Assembly: GCF_039613825.1 (NCBI RefSeq)
Contig: NZ_CP154826.1
Span: forward strand, 1,984,001-2,048,000
Origin: Diaminobutyricibacter sp. McL0608
Lineage (GTDB): Bacteria; Actinomycetota; Actinomycetes; Actinomycetales; Microbacteriaceae
Length of the DNA: 64,000 bases
Reading direction: 5' to 3'
The translations under genes and the position numbers were made by a program. This document shows positions 1 to 10,056 of this stretch, one piece after another. Each line of letters opens with the position of its first letter. The stretch's first letter is position 1. Below the pieces are notes generated by a model, which was not told the DNA's origin, did no database searches, and saw only the letters and a list, made by a program, of their open reading frames with translations.

Positions 1-83
1 GCATCACCGTGATCCTCGGCCTGATCTGGATCACGTGCATCGTCGTACTCGGACTCATCACCAAGTTCGATACTGGCGCCTGA
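1..83 (+). CDS. secG: SecG, preprotein translocase subunit (3' end only)
   Basis: Only the last 26 codons are inside the window, in the second frame, ending at the TGA at 81-83. The visible peptide is a hydrophobic segment with ITVILGLIWITCIVVLGLI followed by a short polar tail, which fits the second membrane helix and C-terminus of SecG. SecG helps the SecYEG channel export proteins. In actinobacteria secG commonly lies directly before rbpA, as here (36 bp gap). The identification leans on that order because so little of the protein is visible. Confidence 0.65.
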   Translation, partial: ITVILGLIWITCIVVLGLITKFDTGA

Positions 84-119
84 CCACAGCACATCGGCCT
101 GCGGGCCAAAGGAGGAACA

Positions 120-488
120 ATGGCATCCGGTGGAAGCGCAATTCGGGGTTCGCGTGTAGGCGCAGGCCCTATGGGGGAGCAGGACCGCGGCTACCACGCT
201 GAGCGTATCTCCGTCTCGTACTGGGACGCCCTGGGCAATGAGACGGTGCGGCATTTCGCAGCGAACCTTCCCGACGACGAGATTCCCGACATCATCGATT
301 CGCCGTCGTCGGGGCTTCCCGCCGGGCGTGACAAGGACAACCCGCCGTCGGTGGCCAAGCTCGAGCCGTACAAGACGCATCTCGCCTACGTGAAGGAACG
401 GCGCACGGAAGATGAGGCCGAGCAGCTCCTCGAAGACGCCCTGACGCAGCTTCGCGCGCGTCGCGGAAAGCTCAGCGCAACAAACTAG
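120..488 (+). CDS. rbpA: RNA polymerase-binding protein RbpA
   Basis: 122-residue actinobacterial transcription factor that binds the principal sigma factor and RNA polymerase and stabilises the open promoter complex. The N-terminus (MASGGSAIRGSRVGAGPMGE) and the sequence around SYWDALGNETVRHFA match the family closely. An unstructured N-terminal arm is followed by the small central barrel and a C-terminal helix (about residues 75-115) that contacts sigma. A strong GGAGGA ribosome site at 111-116 supports the ATG at 120. Family length is usually 110-125 residues, so it is intact. It is followed by a long terminator hairpin shared with the convergent pgl. Confidence 0.95.
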   Translation: MASGGSAIRGSRVGAGPMGEQDRGYHAERISVSYWDALGNETVRHFAANLPDDEIPDIIDSPSSGLPAGRDKDNPPSVAKLEPYKTHLAYVKERRTEDEAEQLLEDALTQLRARRGKLSATN

Positions 489-493
489 CGCTC

Positions 494-539
494 ACGTGGA
501 AAGGCCCCGACGGATGTTCCGATCGGGGCCTTTCCACGT
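494..539. terminator. Bidirectional terminator between rbpA and pgl
   Basis: A perfect 17-bp stem (494-510 with 523-539) with a 12-nt loop lies six bases after the rbpA stop. The arms contain AAAGG and CCTTT, so each strand has a short T run on the 3' side of the stem. It sits between convergent genes and can end transcription from both. Confidence 0.85.
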
Positions 540-646
540 CTACTCACTACGAAACCGTACTGGGCAGCATGCGGAGGGCGCTCGCGTGCGGCCGCAGCAT
601 GCCACGGCGCGCCGGGCGGGGATCGGCGCGCCAAGTAACCGGCGCG

Positions 647-1417
647 TCAGTAAGACGGTGCGATCAGGTTCGCCGGCACTTCGGCCGCCGCGTCCTGGTC
701 GACGAAGAAAACCGTGCGCTTACGACCCTTCGCGCCCGCGACAGGCACTTCGGTGTAGCTTGCGCCCGCGAGTGCGAGACCCAGCGCAGACGCCTTGTCT
801 TCCCCGGCAAGGACGAGCCAGATGCGGTCCGAGGAGTTCAGCACTGGGCGGGTGAGGCTGAGCCGTTCCGGCGGCGGCTTGGGGGAGTCGTGCACGGCCA
901 CGACGGTGGCCTCGGTCTCGCGGATGCCCGCGCGGTCCGGGAAGAGCGATGCGATGTGGCCGTCGGGCCCGACACCGAGGAAAGTGATGTCGAAGCGCGG
1001 ATGCCGTCCTCCGTCGGGCGCATATGCAGCCAGTTCGTCCGCGTAGGCCGCAGCGGCCGCGTCGAGGTCGTCGAGCTCATCCGACGCCGCGAAGGGGTGG
1101 ATGTTCGCGGCTGGGACCGCGATGTGGTCGAGGAGCGCTTGACGGGCTGCCAGTTCGTTCCGCTCGGCGTCCGCCTTCGGAACCCAGCGCTCGTCGCCCC
1201 ACCAGAAGTGGACTTTCGACCAGTCGACGCTGTCCCGAGCCGGGGAGTCGTTGACGGCCTGAAGTACGGCGGTTCCCACCGTTCCGCCGGTGAGAACGAT
1301 GTTCGCGCCCCCGAGGTCGTCGATGATGTCGACGGTCTTCGTGAGGAAGCGTGCTGCAACGGAACCCGTGAGTGCCTGCTTGTCCGGGTGGACGAGCACC
1401 CGTCGTTCGTTGGTCAT
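647..1417 (-). CDS. pgl: 6-phosphogluconolactonase
   Basis: Hydrolyses 6-phosphoglucono-lactone to 6-phosphogluconate, the second step of the oxidative pentose-phosphate pathway in the cytoplasm. The 256-residue length is normal for the family. Motifs seen are WWGDERWV (about 73-80) and GVGPDGHIASLFP (about 148-160), which hold the active site. Its ATG overlaps the opcA stop as ATGA, so it is translationally coupled as the last gene of the tkt-tal-pgi-zwf-opcA-pgl operon. The gene for the next enzyme, 6-phosphogluconate dehydrogenase, is not in the window. Confidence 0.95.
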   Translation of the reverse strand: MTNERRVLVHPDKQALTGSVAARFLTKTVDIIDDLGGANIVLTGGTVGTAVLQAVNDSPARDSVDWSKVHFWWGDERWVPKADAERNELAARQALLDHIAVPAANIHPFAASDELDDLDAAAAAYADELAAYAPDGGRHPRFDITFLGVGPDGHIASLFPDRAGIRETEATVVAVHDSPKPPPERLSLTRPVLNSSDRIWLVLAGEDKASALGLALAGASYTEVPVAGAKGRKRTVFFVDQDAAAEVPANLIAPSY

Positions 1418-2385
1418 CGCGTCGCGCCCACTCCTTCGTCGGCGGCCTCAAGCTCTTCGAGGCCCTTGGTGATCACCTCGCCGTACAGGTCGTCGGGGTC
1501 CAGCCTACGCAGTTCTTCAGCGAGGCAGTCGCGCAGATTGCGGCGTGGCAGCGAAAGGTCGTGGGTGGGCTGTCCCGGTTCGGAGAGCCGCGCGATGTCG
1601 GGGATCTCCCGTTCGAGCTCGATGATTCCGGATGCGCGCCCCAGGCGCACGCCGTGAATGCCGCTCGAACCGGTCGCACGCGACGTGAGATCGTGCTGCA
1701 CGGGTACCTGGAGCTGAAGGCGCAGCCAGGCAGCAAGGAGCACGGTCGACGGGGAGTCGGCCGCACCGGCGACCTCGACGGTCTCGACGGCCTCGTAGGG
1801 CGGCTGGTCGAGCACAGCGGCGAGCTGCGCCCGCCAGAGCGTCAGCCTCGTCCAGGCGAAGTCGGTGTCTCCCGGCTTGTACGTGCGCGACAAGTGGCGA
1901 AGCGCCTCGTGCGGGTCGGGCTGGGCGGACGCATCCGTGATCCGCCGGGTCGCGATGCGGCCGAGCGGCGACGCGGACACGACCTCGGGCGCGGCGCCTG
2001 GCCACCACGCCACGACGGGCGCATCCGGAAGGAGCAGACCCGTCACGAGACCTTCCTCGTCGCTGGCGGTCTCGCCGTACGCGCGCAGCACGATGACTTC
2101 GCTCGCTCCGGCATCGCCTCCGACGCGGATCTGCGCGTCGAGCCGGCCTTCCGTTTCGGTGGGCGTGACGTGGTTGGGGTCCTGTGTCGAAACCACGATC
2201 ACACGCATCGGGTGCTCACGCGATGCGTCGTTGGCGGCTTCGATCGCCTCCTCCTCCTGGCCGAGGTGAGTAGCGATGACGAGGGTGAGTACGCGACCGA
2301 GCGCGACCGCGCCGCCCTCCTCGCGGATCTTGACGAGCGCCTTCGATACTTTGCTCGTCGTGGTGGCGGGAAGATCGACGATCAT
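1414..2385 (-). CDS. opcA: Glucose-6-phosphate dehydrogenase assembly protein OpcA
   Basis: OpcA is an actinobacterial and cyanobacterial partner that promotes assembly or activity of glucose-6-phosphate dehydrogenase. The 323-residue protein begins MIVDLPATTTSKVSKALVK and has the conserved VVAWWPGAAPEV region near residue 128. It sits between zwf and pgl with 4-nt ATGA overlaps on both sides, the expected place for an assembly partner made alongside Zwf. The start is fixed by the overlap with the zwf stop. Confidence 0.93.
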   Translation of the reverse strand: MIVDLPATTTSKVSKALVKIREEGGAVALGRVLTLVIATHLGQEEEAIEAANDASREHPMRVIVVSTQDPNHVTPTETEGRLDAQIRVGGDAGASEVIVLRAYGETASDEEGLVTGLLLPDAPVVAWWPGAAPEVVSASPLGRIATRRITDASAQPDPHEALRHLSRTYKPGDTDFAWTRLTLWRAQLAAVLDQPPYEAVETVEVAGAADSPSTVLLAAWLRLQLQVPVQHDLTSRATGSSGIHGVRLGRASGIIELEREIPDIARLSEPGQPTHDLSLPRRNLRDCLAEELRRLDPDDLYGEVITKGLEELEAADEGVGATR

Positions 2386-3923
2386 GGGCGTCTCCAGGTT
2401 CGGCCGTCGCGAGCCAGAAGCTCGTCGGCGGAGCTCGGGCCCCAGGTTCCGGGGCGGTACTGTTCCGGCTGACCCAGCGTCGCCCAGTACTCTTCGATCG
2501 GGTCGAGGATCTTCCAGGAGAGTTCGACCTCTTCGTGACGCGGGAAGAGCGGCGGGTCTCCGAGGAGTACGTCGAGGATGAGCCGTTCGTAGGCCTCGGG
2601 GCTGGCCTCGGTGAAGGCGTGGCCGTAACCGAAGTCCATGCTCACGTCGCGCACCTGCATGCCGGCGCCAGGAACCTTCGACCCGAAACGGATGGTCACG
2701 CCCTCGTCGGGCTGGACGCGGATCACGAGCGCGTTCTGGCCGAGAGCGGAGGTCTGGCTTTCGGCGAACAACTGCTGCGGCGCCCGTTTGAAGACGACGG
2801 CGATCTCCGTCACCCGACGTCCGAGGCGTTTGCCCGCACGGAGGTAGAACGGCACGCCGGCCCAGCGACGGGTTCCGATGCCGAGCTTCATGGCGGCGTA
2901 GGTCTCCGTGGTGGAGTCCGGGTTCATCCCGTCTTCCTCGAGGAAGCCGACGACCTTCTCGCCACCCTGCCAGCCGCCGGAGTACTGTCCTCGTGCCGTC
3001 GCCGTGCTGAGGTCAGCCGGGAGCCGGACGGCCGCGAGCACCTTCTCTTTCTCGGCGCGCAGGTCAGCGGCGTCGAACGAGATCGGCTCCTCCATCGCCG
3101 TGAGGGCGAGGAGCTGGAGAAGGTGGTTCTGGATGACGTCGCGGGCCGCGCCGATTCCGTCGTAGTACCCGGCACGACCGCCGACACCGATGTCTTCGGC
3201 CATCGTGATCTGAACGTGGTCGACGTAGTTCGCGTTCCAGATCGGCTCGTACAGCTCGTTCGCGAAGCGCAGGGCCAGGATGTTCTGGACCGTCTCCTTG
3301 CCGAGGTAGTGGTCGATGCGGAACACCGAATCGGGCGGGAAGACCGACTCCACGACAGCGTTCAGCTCACGGGCGGTCTTGAGGTCGCTCCCGAACGGCT
3401 TCTCGATGACCACGCGCCGCCAGTGTCCCGGCTCCTGCGTTGCCAGGCCGGAGCGGCTGAGCTGCTTGGTCACGAGAGGGAAGGCCTTCGGCGGGATCGA
3501 CAGGTAGAAGGCGTGGTTTCCCATCGTGCCGCGTTCGACGTCGAGCTTGTCGACCGTCTCCTTCAGCCGCTCGAAGGCCGCTTCGTCGTCGAACTCACCG
3601 GAGACGAAACGGATGCCCTGAGCAAGCTGCTGCCAGACCTCGTCCTGGAACGGGGTGCGCGAATACTGCTTGACCGCGTCGTAGACGACCTTCTCGAAGT
3701 CCTGGTCCTCCCAGTCCCGCCGGGCGAACCCGACGAGCGAGAAGCCAGGCGGGAGCAGTCCACGGTTGGCGAGGTCGTAGACCGCCGGCATCAGCTTCTT
3801 GCGCGACAGGTCACCCGTCACACCGAAGATGATGAGGCTGCTCGGGCCGGCGATGCGATTGAGTCGCTTGTCGTACGGCACCCGTAGCGGGTTGAACTCC
3901 GGGGTGATTTCCACCGGGGACAT
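2382..3923 (-). CDS. zwf: Glucose-6-phosphate 1-dehydrogenase
   Basis: Oxidises glucose 6-phosphate to 6-phosphogluconolactone with NADP(H) formation, opening the oxidative pentose-phosphate branch. 513 residues, typical length. The cofactor-binding segment is IIFGVTGDLSRKKLMPAVYD (about 31-50). The catalytic signature RIDHYLGKE is near residue 203, with its essential His and Lys. A GVPFYLRAGKRL substrate-binding region follows near 350. A 27-bp gap separates it from pgi upstream; the stop overlaps the opcA start. Confidence 0.97.
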   Translation of the reverse strand: MSPVEITPEFNPLRVPYDKRLNRIAGPSSLIIFGVTGDLSRKKLMPAVYDLANRGLLPPGFSLVGFARRDWEDQDFEKVVYDAVKQYSRTPFQDEVWQQLAQGIRFVSGEFDDEAAFERLKETVDKLDVERGTMGNHAFYLSIPPKAFPLVTKQLSRSGLATQEPGHWRRVVIEKPFGSDLKTARELNAVVESVFPPDSVFRIDHYLGKETVQNILALRFANELYEPIWNANYVDHVQITMAEDIGVGGRAGYYDGIGAARDVIQNHLLQLLALTAMEEPISFDAADLRAEKEKVLAAVRLPADLSTATARGQYSGGWQGGEKVVGFLEEDGMNPDSTTETYAAMKLGIGTRRWAGVPFYLRAGKRLGRRVTEIAVVFKRAPQQLFAESQTSALGQNALVIRVQPDEGVTIRFGSKVPGAGMQVRDVSMDFGYGHAFTEASPEAYERLILDVLLGDPPLFPRHEEVELSWKILDPIEEYWATLGQPEQYRPGTWGPSSADELLARDGRTWRRP

Positions 3924-3950
3924 TGAGCTCCTTGGTTCGCGTTGATGCGC

Positions 3951-5561
3951 CTAGTTGACCGCGTCGAAGAGAGGCACGAGGTTCGCCTCCGGGTCGGTGA
4001 GGTTGAGAGTGAGAACGGGGCGGCCGTGGTCGGCGAGCACGCTCGCGTCGCCGTTCGCCTGGGCCTGGATCAGCTGTCCGAACGTGAAGGGACGGTCAGG
4101 GATCTCCAGGTCTTCGGGGGCGTTCTCGGTGATCTGCAGGAACACGCCGACCGCGGGGCCGCCCTTGTGGAACTGACCCGTCGAGTGGAGGAACCGCGGT
4201 CCCCAGCCGAACGTGACCGGGCGGTTGGCCTTGGCCGCGAGCAGGTCGCGCAGACCTTCTAGCTGCGGGAGCGCGATGCGGTCGACGTAGGCCTGGACCG
4301 AGACGTAGCCGTCGGGTCCGAGCTGGGCGAGCAGCGCATCCACCGCGCCGGAGAGCGTGTCCGCACCCGAGACGACCGCCTCGGATCCGCGGACCTCGAT
4401 GCCGTCGGCCACGAAGGCCGGCGTCGTCGGTTCGGGCCTGTTGTCGAGGAGTCCCCGGGCAGCGATCTTCGCCGACTCCACATCGGGCTGGTCGAACGGG
4501 TTGATTCCGAGAAGGCGACCGGCGACGGCCGTCGCATACTCCCACACCAGGAACTGCGCCCCGAGGCTGCCGGAGACGAGGATCTCTCCGTGGTGCCGGT
4601 CGGACGGGAACAGGTGGCGTGCGTCCGCGTTGTCGACGATGCGGACGAGCTGGAGGTCCGGCAGGTTCGCGGCGACCTCGGGAGCGAGCTTGTCAAGGAC
4701 GACCGGGAGGATTCCCGTGCCCTGCTTGCCGGTGGACTCGGCGATCAACTGCTCGGCCCAGTCGGGGAGACCGATGATGTGCGTGCCGTCGGAGATGAGC
4801 CCCAGCTTGTCCTTGAGCGGATTGCTTCCGGCGATCGCAGCGCCCAGGATGAGCCCGGGGTTGGTGGGATCGTCGATGGCGAGCTCGAGCGAGATGGTCT
4901 CGGCCTCTTCGAGCAGCTCTTCGATGTCGACACCGGCCAGTCCGGAGGGGACCAGGCCGAAAGCGGTCAGGGCCGAGTAACGGCCGCCGACGTTCGGGTC
5001 CGCATTGAAGACGCGGTACCCCGCCTCACGCGCCGCGCCGTCGAGCGGCGAGCCCGGGTCGGTCACGACGATGATCCGCTCGCGCGGGTCGATGCCCGCG
5101 TCGCGGAAGGCCTTCTCGAAGACGCGACGCTGGCTGTCCGTCTCCAGCGTCGACCCCGACTTGCTCGAGACGACGAGCGCCGTCGCTTCGAGACGATCGC
5201 GGAGCGCGGCGAGAACCTGTCCGGGAGCGGTCGAGTCGAGGATGGTCAGTTCGACCGCGGCCGTCTGGGTGATGACCTCGGGTGCGAGAGACGAGCCGCC
5301 CATCCCGGCGAGCACGATCCGGTCGACGCCCTTGGACCTGAGTTCGTCGCGCAGAGCGAGGATCTCGGGCACGAGCGGGCGGGAGATGGCGACTGACTCA
5401 GTCCAGCCGAGGCGCTTGGAGGACTCGTCTTCCGCATCCGGACCCCACAGCGCCGCGTCCTGCGCCGTGATACCGGACGCGACGAGGTCGGCCACGAGCT
5501 GGGGGAGAGCGGCCTTGACGGCCTTCTCAGCAGCCCCGGAGACGTGGACCTTGAAGCTCAT
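3951..5561 (-). CDS. pgi: Glucose-6-phosphate isomerase
   Basis: Interconverts glucose 6-phosphate and fructose 6-phosphate, linking glycolysis to the pentose-phosphate genes around it. The 536-residue protein has two sugar isomerase (SIS) folds: [14 protein letters not shown] (about 83-96) and [15 protein letters not shown] (about 132-146) are phosphate-binding loops. It resembles the Pgi half of the bifunctional transaldolase/phosphoglucose isomerase proteins of other bacteria. Here tal and pgi are separate genes overlapping by 4 nt (ATGA), consistent with the same partnership without fusion. Confidence 0.92.
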   Translation of the reverse strand: MSFKVHVSGAAEKAVKAALPQLVADLVASGITAQDAALWGPDAEDESSKRLGWTESVAISRPLVPEILALRDELRSKGVDRIVLAGMGGSSLAPEVITQTAAVELTILDSTAPGQVLAALRDRLEATALVVSSKSGSTLETDSQRRVFEKAFRDAGIDPRERIIVVTDPGSPLDGAAREAGYRVFNADPNVGGRYSALTAFGLVPSGLAGVDIEELLEEAETISLELAIDDPTNPGLILGAAIAGSNPLKDKLGLISDGTHIIGLPDWAEQLIAESTGKQGTGILPVVLDKLAPEVAANLPDLQLVRIVDNADARHLFPSDRHHGEILVSGSLGAQFLVWEYATAVAGRLLGINPFDQPDVESAKIAARGLLDNRPEPTTPAFVADGIEVRGSEAVVSGADTLSGAVDALLAQLGPDGYVSVQAYVDRIALPQLEGLRDLLAAKANRPVTFGWGPRFLHSTGQFHKGGPAVGVFLQITENAPEDLEIPDRPFTFGQLIQAQANGDASVLADHGRPVLTLNLTDPEANLVPLFDAVN

Positions 5562-6670
5562 TTCGCTGCCTCGAGCGCGGCGGTCACAGTGTCGAGAAGT
5601 TCATTCCAGGAGACGACGAACTTGTCGACGCCTTCTCGCTCGAGAAGGGCGGTGACCTCGTCATACGAGATGCCGAGCGCCTCGATCGACTGCAGGACCG
5701 CGGCAGCCTCGGCGTACGAACCGGTCACGATGTCGCCCGTGATTACGCCGTGGTCGTACGTGGCGTCGAGGGTCTTCTCGGGCATCGTGTTGACGACTCC
5801 AGGGGCGACCAGCTGCGTCACGTAGAGCGTGTCGGGGAGGCTGGGGTCCTTGACCCCGGTGGATGCCCACAGCGGCCGCTGCAGGTTCGCGCCGGCGTCG
5901 AGGAGCGCCTTGGCACGGTTGGTCGCGAAGGCCTCTTCGAACGCCTGGTAGGCGAGCTGGGCGTTCGCGACGCCTGCCTTGCTCTTGAGCGCAAGTGCCT
6001 CATCCGTGCCGATGGCGACGAGGCGCTTGTCGATCTCCGTGTCGACACGGGAGACGAAGAACGACGCGACCGACTGGATGCCCGACAGGTCGATCCCGGC
6101 GGCTTTCGCCTTCTCCAGGCCGGTGAGGTACGCATCGATGACCTGGCGGTAGCGGTCGAGGCTGAAGATCAGGGTGACGTTGACGCTGATGCCTGCCGCG
6201 ATCGTCTCGGCGATGGCCTCCAGACCCTCGACCGTGGCCGGGATCTTGATGAGCACGTTGGGCTTGTCGACCTTGGCGGCGAGCTTCTTCGCCTCGGCGA
6301 TCGTTCCGGCCGCGTCGTGGGCGAGTCCCGGCTCGACCTCGATCGACACCCGGCCGTCGACGCCGTGCGTCGCCTCGAAGATCGTGTGGAAGATGTCGCT
6401 CGCGTCGGCGACGTCGTCGGTCGTGATCTCGAAGACCGCGTCGACGACGCCCGTTCCGGCCTTGGCCAGTTCACGCACCTGCTCGTCGTACGCCTCGCCC
6501 TTGGAGAGGGCGGTCGCGAAGATCGTCGGGTTCGTGGTGACACCGACGACGTTCTTGTCGTCGATCAGCTTCTGCAACCCACCCGACTTGATGCGCTCAC
6601 GCGAGAGGTCATCGAGCCAGATGCTGACTCCGGCTTCGGAGAGCTGGGCGGTGGGTGTTGCGTCTGTCAT
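5558..6670 (-). CDS. tal: Transaldolase
   Basis: Transfers a dihydroxyacetone unit between sugar phosphates in the non-oxidative pentose-phosphate pathway. 370 residues. The Schiff-base lysine lies in [12 protein letters not shown] (about 138-149), and the N-terminal [12 protein letters not shown] and GVTTNPTIF segments are typical of actinobacterial Tal. An AGAGAAGAA run just before ATG 6670 serves as ribosome site. A 39-bp gap separates it from the tkt stop, and it is coupled to pgi by overlapping start and stop codons. Confidence 0.95.
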   Translation of the reverse strand: MTDATPTAQLSEAGVSIWLDDLSRERIKSGGLQKLIDDKNVVGVTTNPTIFATALSKGEAYDEQVRELAKAGTGVVDAVFEITTDDVADASDIFHTIFEATHGVDGRVSIEVEPGLAHDAAGTIAEAKKLAAKVDKPNVLIKIPATVEGLEAIAETIAAGISVNVTLIFSLDRYRQVIDAYLTGLEKAKAAGIDLSGIQSVASFFVSRVDTEIDKRLVAIGTDEALALKSKAGVANAQLAYQAFEEAFATNRAKALLDAGANLQRPLWASTGVKDPSLPDTLYVTQLVAPGVVNTMPEKTLDATYDHGVITGDIVTGSYAEAAAVLQSIEALGISYDEVTALLEREGVDKFVVSWNELLDTVTAALEAAK

Positions 6671-6709
6671 TTCTTCTCTTCTCTTCAGGTGACGTCTCGT
6701 GGCCCGGTC

Positions 6710-8803
6710 TCAGAGAGATCCGAGCGATTCCTTGGCAGCCGCGACGGCATGCTCGGTGGTCATGCCGAACTCGCGGAACAGGGTCTTGTAGTCGGCGGAT
6801 GCACCGAAGTGCTCGATCGACACGCTGCGCCCGTGGTCGCCGACGTACTTGCGCCACGTGAGGTCGATGCCGGCCTCGATGGAGACGCGCGCTTTGATCG
6901 ACGCCGGAAGGACGGATTCGCGGTACTCGTCGCTCTGCTCTTCGAACCATTCCAGGCTGGGAGCAGAGACCACGCGGGCATTGATGCCTTCGGCGCGCAG
7001 AGTCTCACGCGCATCCACCGCGATCTGCACCTCGGAGCCGGTCGCGATGAAGATCACGTCGGGAGTTCCGCCGGGGGCTTCGGCCAGGACGTAGGCGCCC
7101 TTGGCAACGTTCTTCGCCGCAGCGAAGGTGTCACCGCTCGCATCACCGTCGCCGCGTGCGAAGACCGGGATGTTCTGGCGCGTGAGTGCGATGCCCGCCG
7201 GCCCCTTGCGGCGTTCGAGGATCGTCTTCCACGCCCACGCGACCTCGTTCGCGTCGCCCGGGCGGACGACGTCGAGGTGCGGGATGGCGCGCAGCGTCGC
7301 GAGCTGCTCGATCGGCTGGTGGGTCGGTCCGTCTTCGCCGAGCGCCACCGAGTCGTGCGTCCAGACGAAGATCGACGGCACCCGCATGAGCGCGGACAGG
7401 CGGACCGCCGGGCGCATGTAATCGCTGAAGATGAGGAAGGTGCCGCCGAATGCGCGGGTCGGACCGTGCAGCACGATGCCGTTGGTGATCGCCGCCATCG
7501 CGTGCTCGCGGATGCCGAAGTGCAGCACCCGGCCGTAGGGGTTTCCGGTCCATTCGTGCGTGGAGCGCTCGGCGGGAACGAACGACGCCGCGCCCTCGAT
7601 GGTGGTGTTGTTCGACTCGGCGAGGTCGGCGGAACCGCCCCACAGCTCCGGCATGATCGACGCGATCGCGTTGATGACCTTGCCGCTCGCCGCACGGGTC
7701 GAAATGTCCTTGCCGGCTTCGAACTCGGGAAGAACCGCCTCGACGCCCTCAGGCAGTTCGCCCGTCAGCAGTCGCTCGAGCAGTGCCTTGCGGTCCGGAT
7801 TGGCATCTGCCCAGGCCTCGAACGCCACATCCCACTCGGCGTGCGCCGCGATGCCGCGGTCGATCGCGTGGCGGGTGTGCTCGATGACCTCGGGGTCAAC
7901 GTCGAAGGTCTTCTCGGGGTCGAACCCGAGGACCTTCTTGACGGCGGCCAGTTCGTCGGCGCCGAGCGCGGACCCGTGGATCTTGCCGGTGTTCTGCTTC
8001 TTCGGGCTGGGCCAGCCGATGATCGTCTTCAGGATGATCAGGGAGGGCTTGTCGGTGACCGCCTGCGCGGCGAGGATCGCCTCGTGGAGCGCGACGACGT
8101 CTTCGCTGTAGACGCCCGACTTCTTCCAGTCGACGACCTGGACGTGCCAGTGGTACGCCTCGTAACGCGCCTTCACATCTTCGGTGAACGCGATGTTGGT
8201 GTCGTCCTCGATCGAGATCTGGTTGCTGTCGTAGATCGCGATGAGGTTGCCGAGCTCCTGGTGGCCGGCGAGCGAGGAGGCCTCGGAGCTCACACCCTCC
8301 TGGAGGTCGCCGTCTCCGGCGATCACGTACACGAAGTGGTCGAACGGGCTCGTGCCCGGCTCGGCCTCGGGGTCGAAGAGCCCGCGCTCGAAGCGGCTGG
8401 CGTAGGCGAAGCCGACGGCCGACGAGATGCCCTGGCCGAGTGGGCCGGTGGTGATCTCGACACCGTCGGTGTGCCCGTACTCCGGGTGACCCGGGGTCAG
8501 CGAGCCCCAGGTGCGGAGTGCCTCGAGGTCGGACAGCTTCAGGCCGTCTCCGGCGAAGTAGAGCTGGATGTACTGGGTCAGCGAGCTGTGACCCGCCGAC
8601 AGGATGAATCGGTCACGCCCGAGCCAGTGGTGGTCCTGCGGGTCGCGCTTCATCACTTTCTGGAAGAGCAGGTAGGCAGCCGGTGCGAGGCTCATGGCAG
8701 TGCCGGGATGCCCGTTGCCAACTTTCTCGACCGAATCCGCTGCGAGGACGCGAGCGGTGTCTACTGCTTTGTTGTCAATGGGATCCCATTGCAGAGCTGC
8801 CAC
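6710..8803 (-). CDS. tkt: Transketolase
   Basis: Thiamine-diphosphate enzyme moving two-carbon units between sugar phosphates. First gene of the operon. The frame is open upstream, but the family N-terminus (AALQWDPIDNKAVDTARVLA) begins at the GTG ending at 8803, preceded by GAAGGG. This gives 697 residues, the usual size. Motifs are GNGHPGTAMSLAPAAYLLF (about 25-43), the ThDP site GDGDLQEG with a downstream YDSNQISIED, and the central EDGPTHQPIEQL region. The C-terminal third is the regulatory fold. Confidence 0.95.
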   Translation of the reverse strand: MAALQWDPIDNKAVDTARVLAADSVEKVGNGHPGTAMSLAPAAYLLFQKVMKRDPQDHHWLGRDRFILSAGHSSLTQYIQLYFAGDGLKLSDLEALRTWGSLTPGHPEYGHTDGVEITTGPLGQGISSAVGFAYASRFERGLFDPEAEPGTSPFDHFVYVIAGDGDLQEGVSSEASSLAGHQELGNLIAIYDSNQISIEDDTNIAFTEDVKARYEAYHWHVQVVDWKKSGVYSEDVVALHEAILAAQAVTDKPSLIILKTIIGWPSPKKQNTGKIHGSALGADELAAVKKVLGFDPEKTFDVDPEVIEHTRHAIDRGIAAHAEWDVAFEAWADANPDRKALLERLLTGELPEGVEAVLPEFEAGKDISTRAASGKVINAIASIMPELWGGSADLAESNNTTIEGAASFVPAERSTHEWTGNPYGRVLHFGIREHAMAAITNGIVLHGPTRAFGGTFLIFSDYMRPAVRLSALMRVPSIFVWTHDSVALGEDGPTHQPIEQLATLRAIPHLDVVRPGDANEVAWAWKTILERRKGPAGIALTRQNIPVFARGDGDASGDTFAAAKNVAKGAYVLAEAPGGTPDVIFIATGSEVQIAVDARETLRAEGINARVVSAPSLEWFEEQSDEYRESVLPASIKARVSIEAGIDLTWRKYVGDHGRSVSIEHFGASADYKTLFREFGMTTEHAVAAAKESLGSL

Positions 8804-8963
8804 GTGAAAACTGACCCTTCGTAGAGAGGGTGACGGGCCGTCATGTCCCGCACCGATTGAGGTAGTGCGCGCCGCGGACGTCTTCGGCGCCTGACGCGTG
8901 CACCCGTGCGGGACCTGCAAAGAGGGCCGGGGGTGAAGGCGCTTCGGCTGGCGAGCATCTCCA

Positions 8964-8969
8964 AGTATA
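8964..8969 (-). promoter_or_regulatory. Probable -10 box for the tkt operon
   Basis: On the minus strand a perfect TATACT lies about 160 nt before the tkt start; no clear -35 is visible at 16-18 nt. Transcription from here would give a 5' leader of roughly 150 nt. The divergent ctaB promoter is 80 bp away. Apart from these two promoters I see nothing else defined in 8804-9081. Confidence 0.45.
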
Positions 8970-9045
8970 GGTAACACGCAGGAAACGTGGCGTGTTCCCG
9001 TAACGTGCGCGCAATGCGGGAGCGTGCCGCGCTCCGGCGATGCCC

Positions 9046-9051
9046 TAGAAT
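9046..9051 (+). promoter_or_regulatory. Probable -10 box for ctaB
   Basis: TAGAAT ends 30 bases before the ctaB ATG, leaving a short leader with room for the GAGGAG ribosome site. No convincing -35 is seen, as is common in actinobacteria. Confidence 0.45.
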
Positions 9052-9081
9052 CGTGTGGGGGATTCGAGCGTTAGAGGAGCA

Positions 9082-10002
9082 ATGGACGTCGCTGTAGAGA
9101 GCCGAGTAGACCCGGGTCGAATCGGCGCACGGCGCAAGTTCAAGGCCTACCTGGCCCTCACGAAGCCCCGAGTCGTCGAACTCCTGCTCGTGGTCACGGT
9201 TCCGACCATGATCCTCGCGCAGAACGGCATCCCGAACCTCCTCCTGGTGCTCGCCACCGTCGTCGGCGGCGCGATGAGCGCCGGTTCCGCGGGAGCGTTC
9301 AACTGCTATTTCGACCGCGACATCGACCGCGTGATGAACCGCACCAAGAACCGGCCCCTGGTCACCGGCGAGCTCTCCGACCGTGAGGCGCTCGTCTTCG
9401 CGTGGGGGCTCGGCGCGGCCTCCATCCTCGTCCTCGGCTTCCTCGCCAACTGGCTGGCCGCGGCGCTGTCGCTCGTCGCCATCCTTCTCTACGTCGTCTT
9501 CTACACCCTGATCCTGAAGCGCCGCACCCCGCAGAACATCGTCTGGGGCGGCGTCGCCGGCTGCATGCCTGTGCTCATCGGCTGGGCAGCGGTGACCGAC
9601 TCGCTCGCCTGGGCACCGTTCATCCTGTTCTTCATCATCTTCCTGTGGACGCCTCCGCACTACTGGCCGTTGTCGATGAAGTACCGCGACGACTACAAGT
9701 CGGCGGGCGTGCCGATGCTGGCTGTCGTCCGCGGGCGCGCCGTGGTCGGGCTCCAGGTCATCCTGTATGCGTGGGCGACCGTGGCATGCTCGCTCCTCCT
9801 CATTCCTGTGGCGCACATGGGCGTCCTCTACACGGCGGTCGCCCTCGGCACGGGCGGCTGGTTCATCTACGAATCGCACCGCCTCTACAACCTCGCTATC
9901 CGGCATGAAGTCGTCTCGCCGATGCGCGTGTTCCACGGCTCCATCGCCTACCTCACATTGCTCTTCCTTGCGATCGCGATCGACCCGCTGCTGCCCTTCT
10001 GA
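9082..10002 (+). CDS. ctaB: Protohaem IX farnesyltransferase (haem O synthase)
   Basis: Membrane prenyltransferase that adds a farnesyl group to haem B to make haem O, the precursor of the haem A of aa3 oxidase. The ATG at 9082 has a GAGGAG ribosome site; an in-frame GTG at 9055 would add nine unlikely residues. 306 residues with about eight or nine membrane helices. Key motifs are [19 protein letters not shown] (near residue 75), which binds Mg-diphosphate, and the second aspartate region [13 protein letters not shown] (near 204). ctaA follows 0.65 kb downstream on the same strand. Confidence 0.96.
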   Translation: MDVAVESRVDPGRIGARRKFKAYLALTKPRVVELLLVVTVPTMILAQNGIPNLLLVLATVVGGAMSAGSAGAFNCYFDRDIDRVMNRTKNRPLVTGELSDREALVFAWGLGAASILVLGFLANWLAAALSLVAILLYVVFYTLILKRRTPQNIVWGGVAGCMPVLIGWAAVTDSLAWAPFILFFIIFLWTPPHYWPLSMKYRDDYKSAGVPMLAVVRGRAVVGLQVILYAWATVACSLLLIPVAHMGVLYTAVALGTGGWFIYESHRLYNLAIRHEVVSPMRVFHGSIAYLTLLFLAIAIDPLLPF

Positions 10003-10056
10003 CACTGACCCCGTCATACACTGGCCGATCGCGTCGCCGGACCGTAAGGTGGGCGC

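Noticed and set aside
5750-8824. A 1024-codon open frame on the plus strand
   Set aside because: It is antisense to tal and tkt, which are certain. Its composition is Arg/Asp/Val-rich, the usual look of a shadow frame in G+C-rich DNA.
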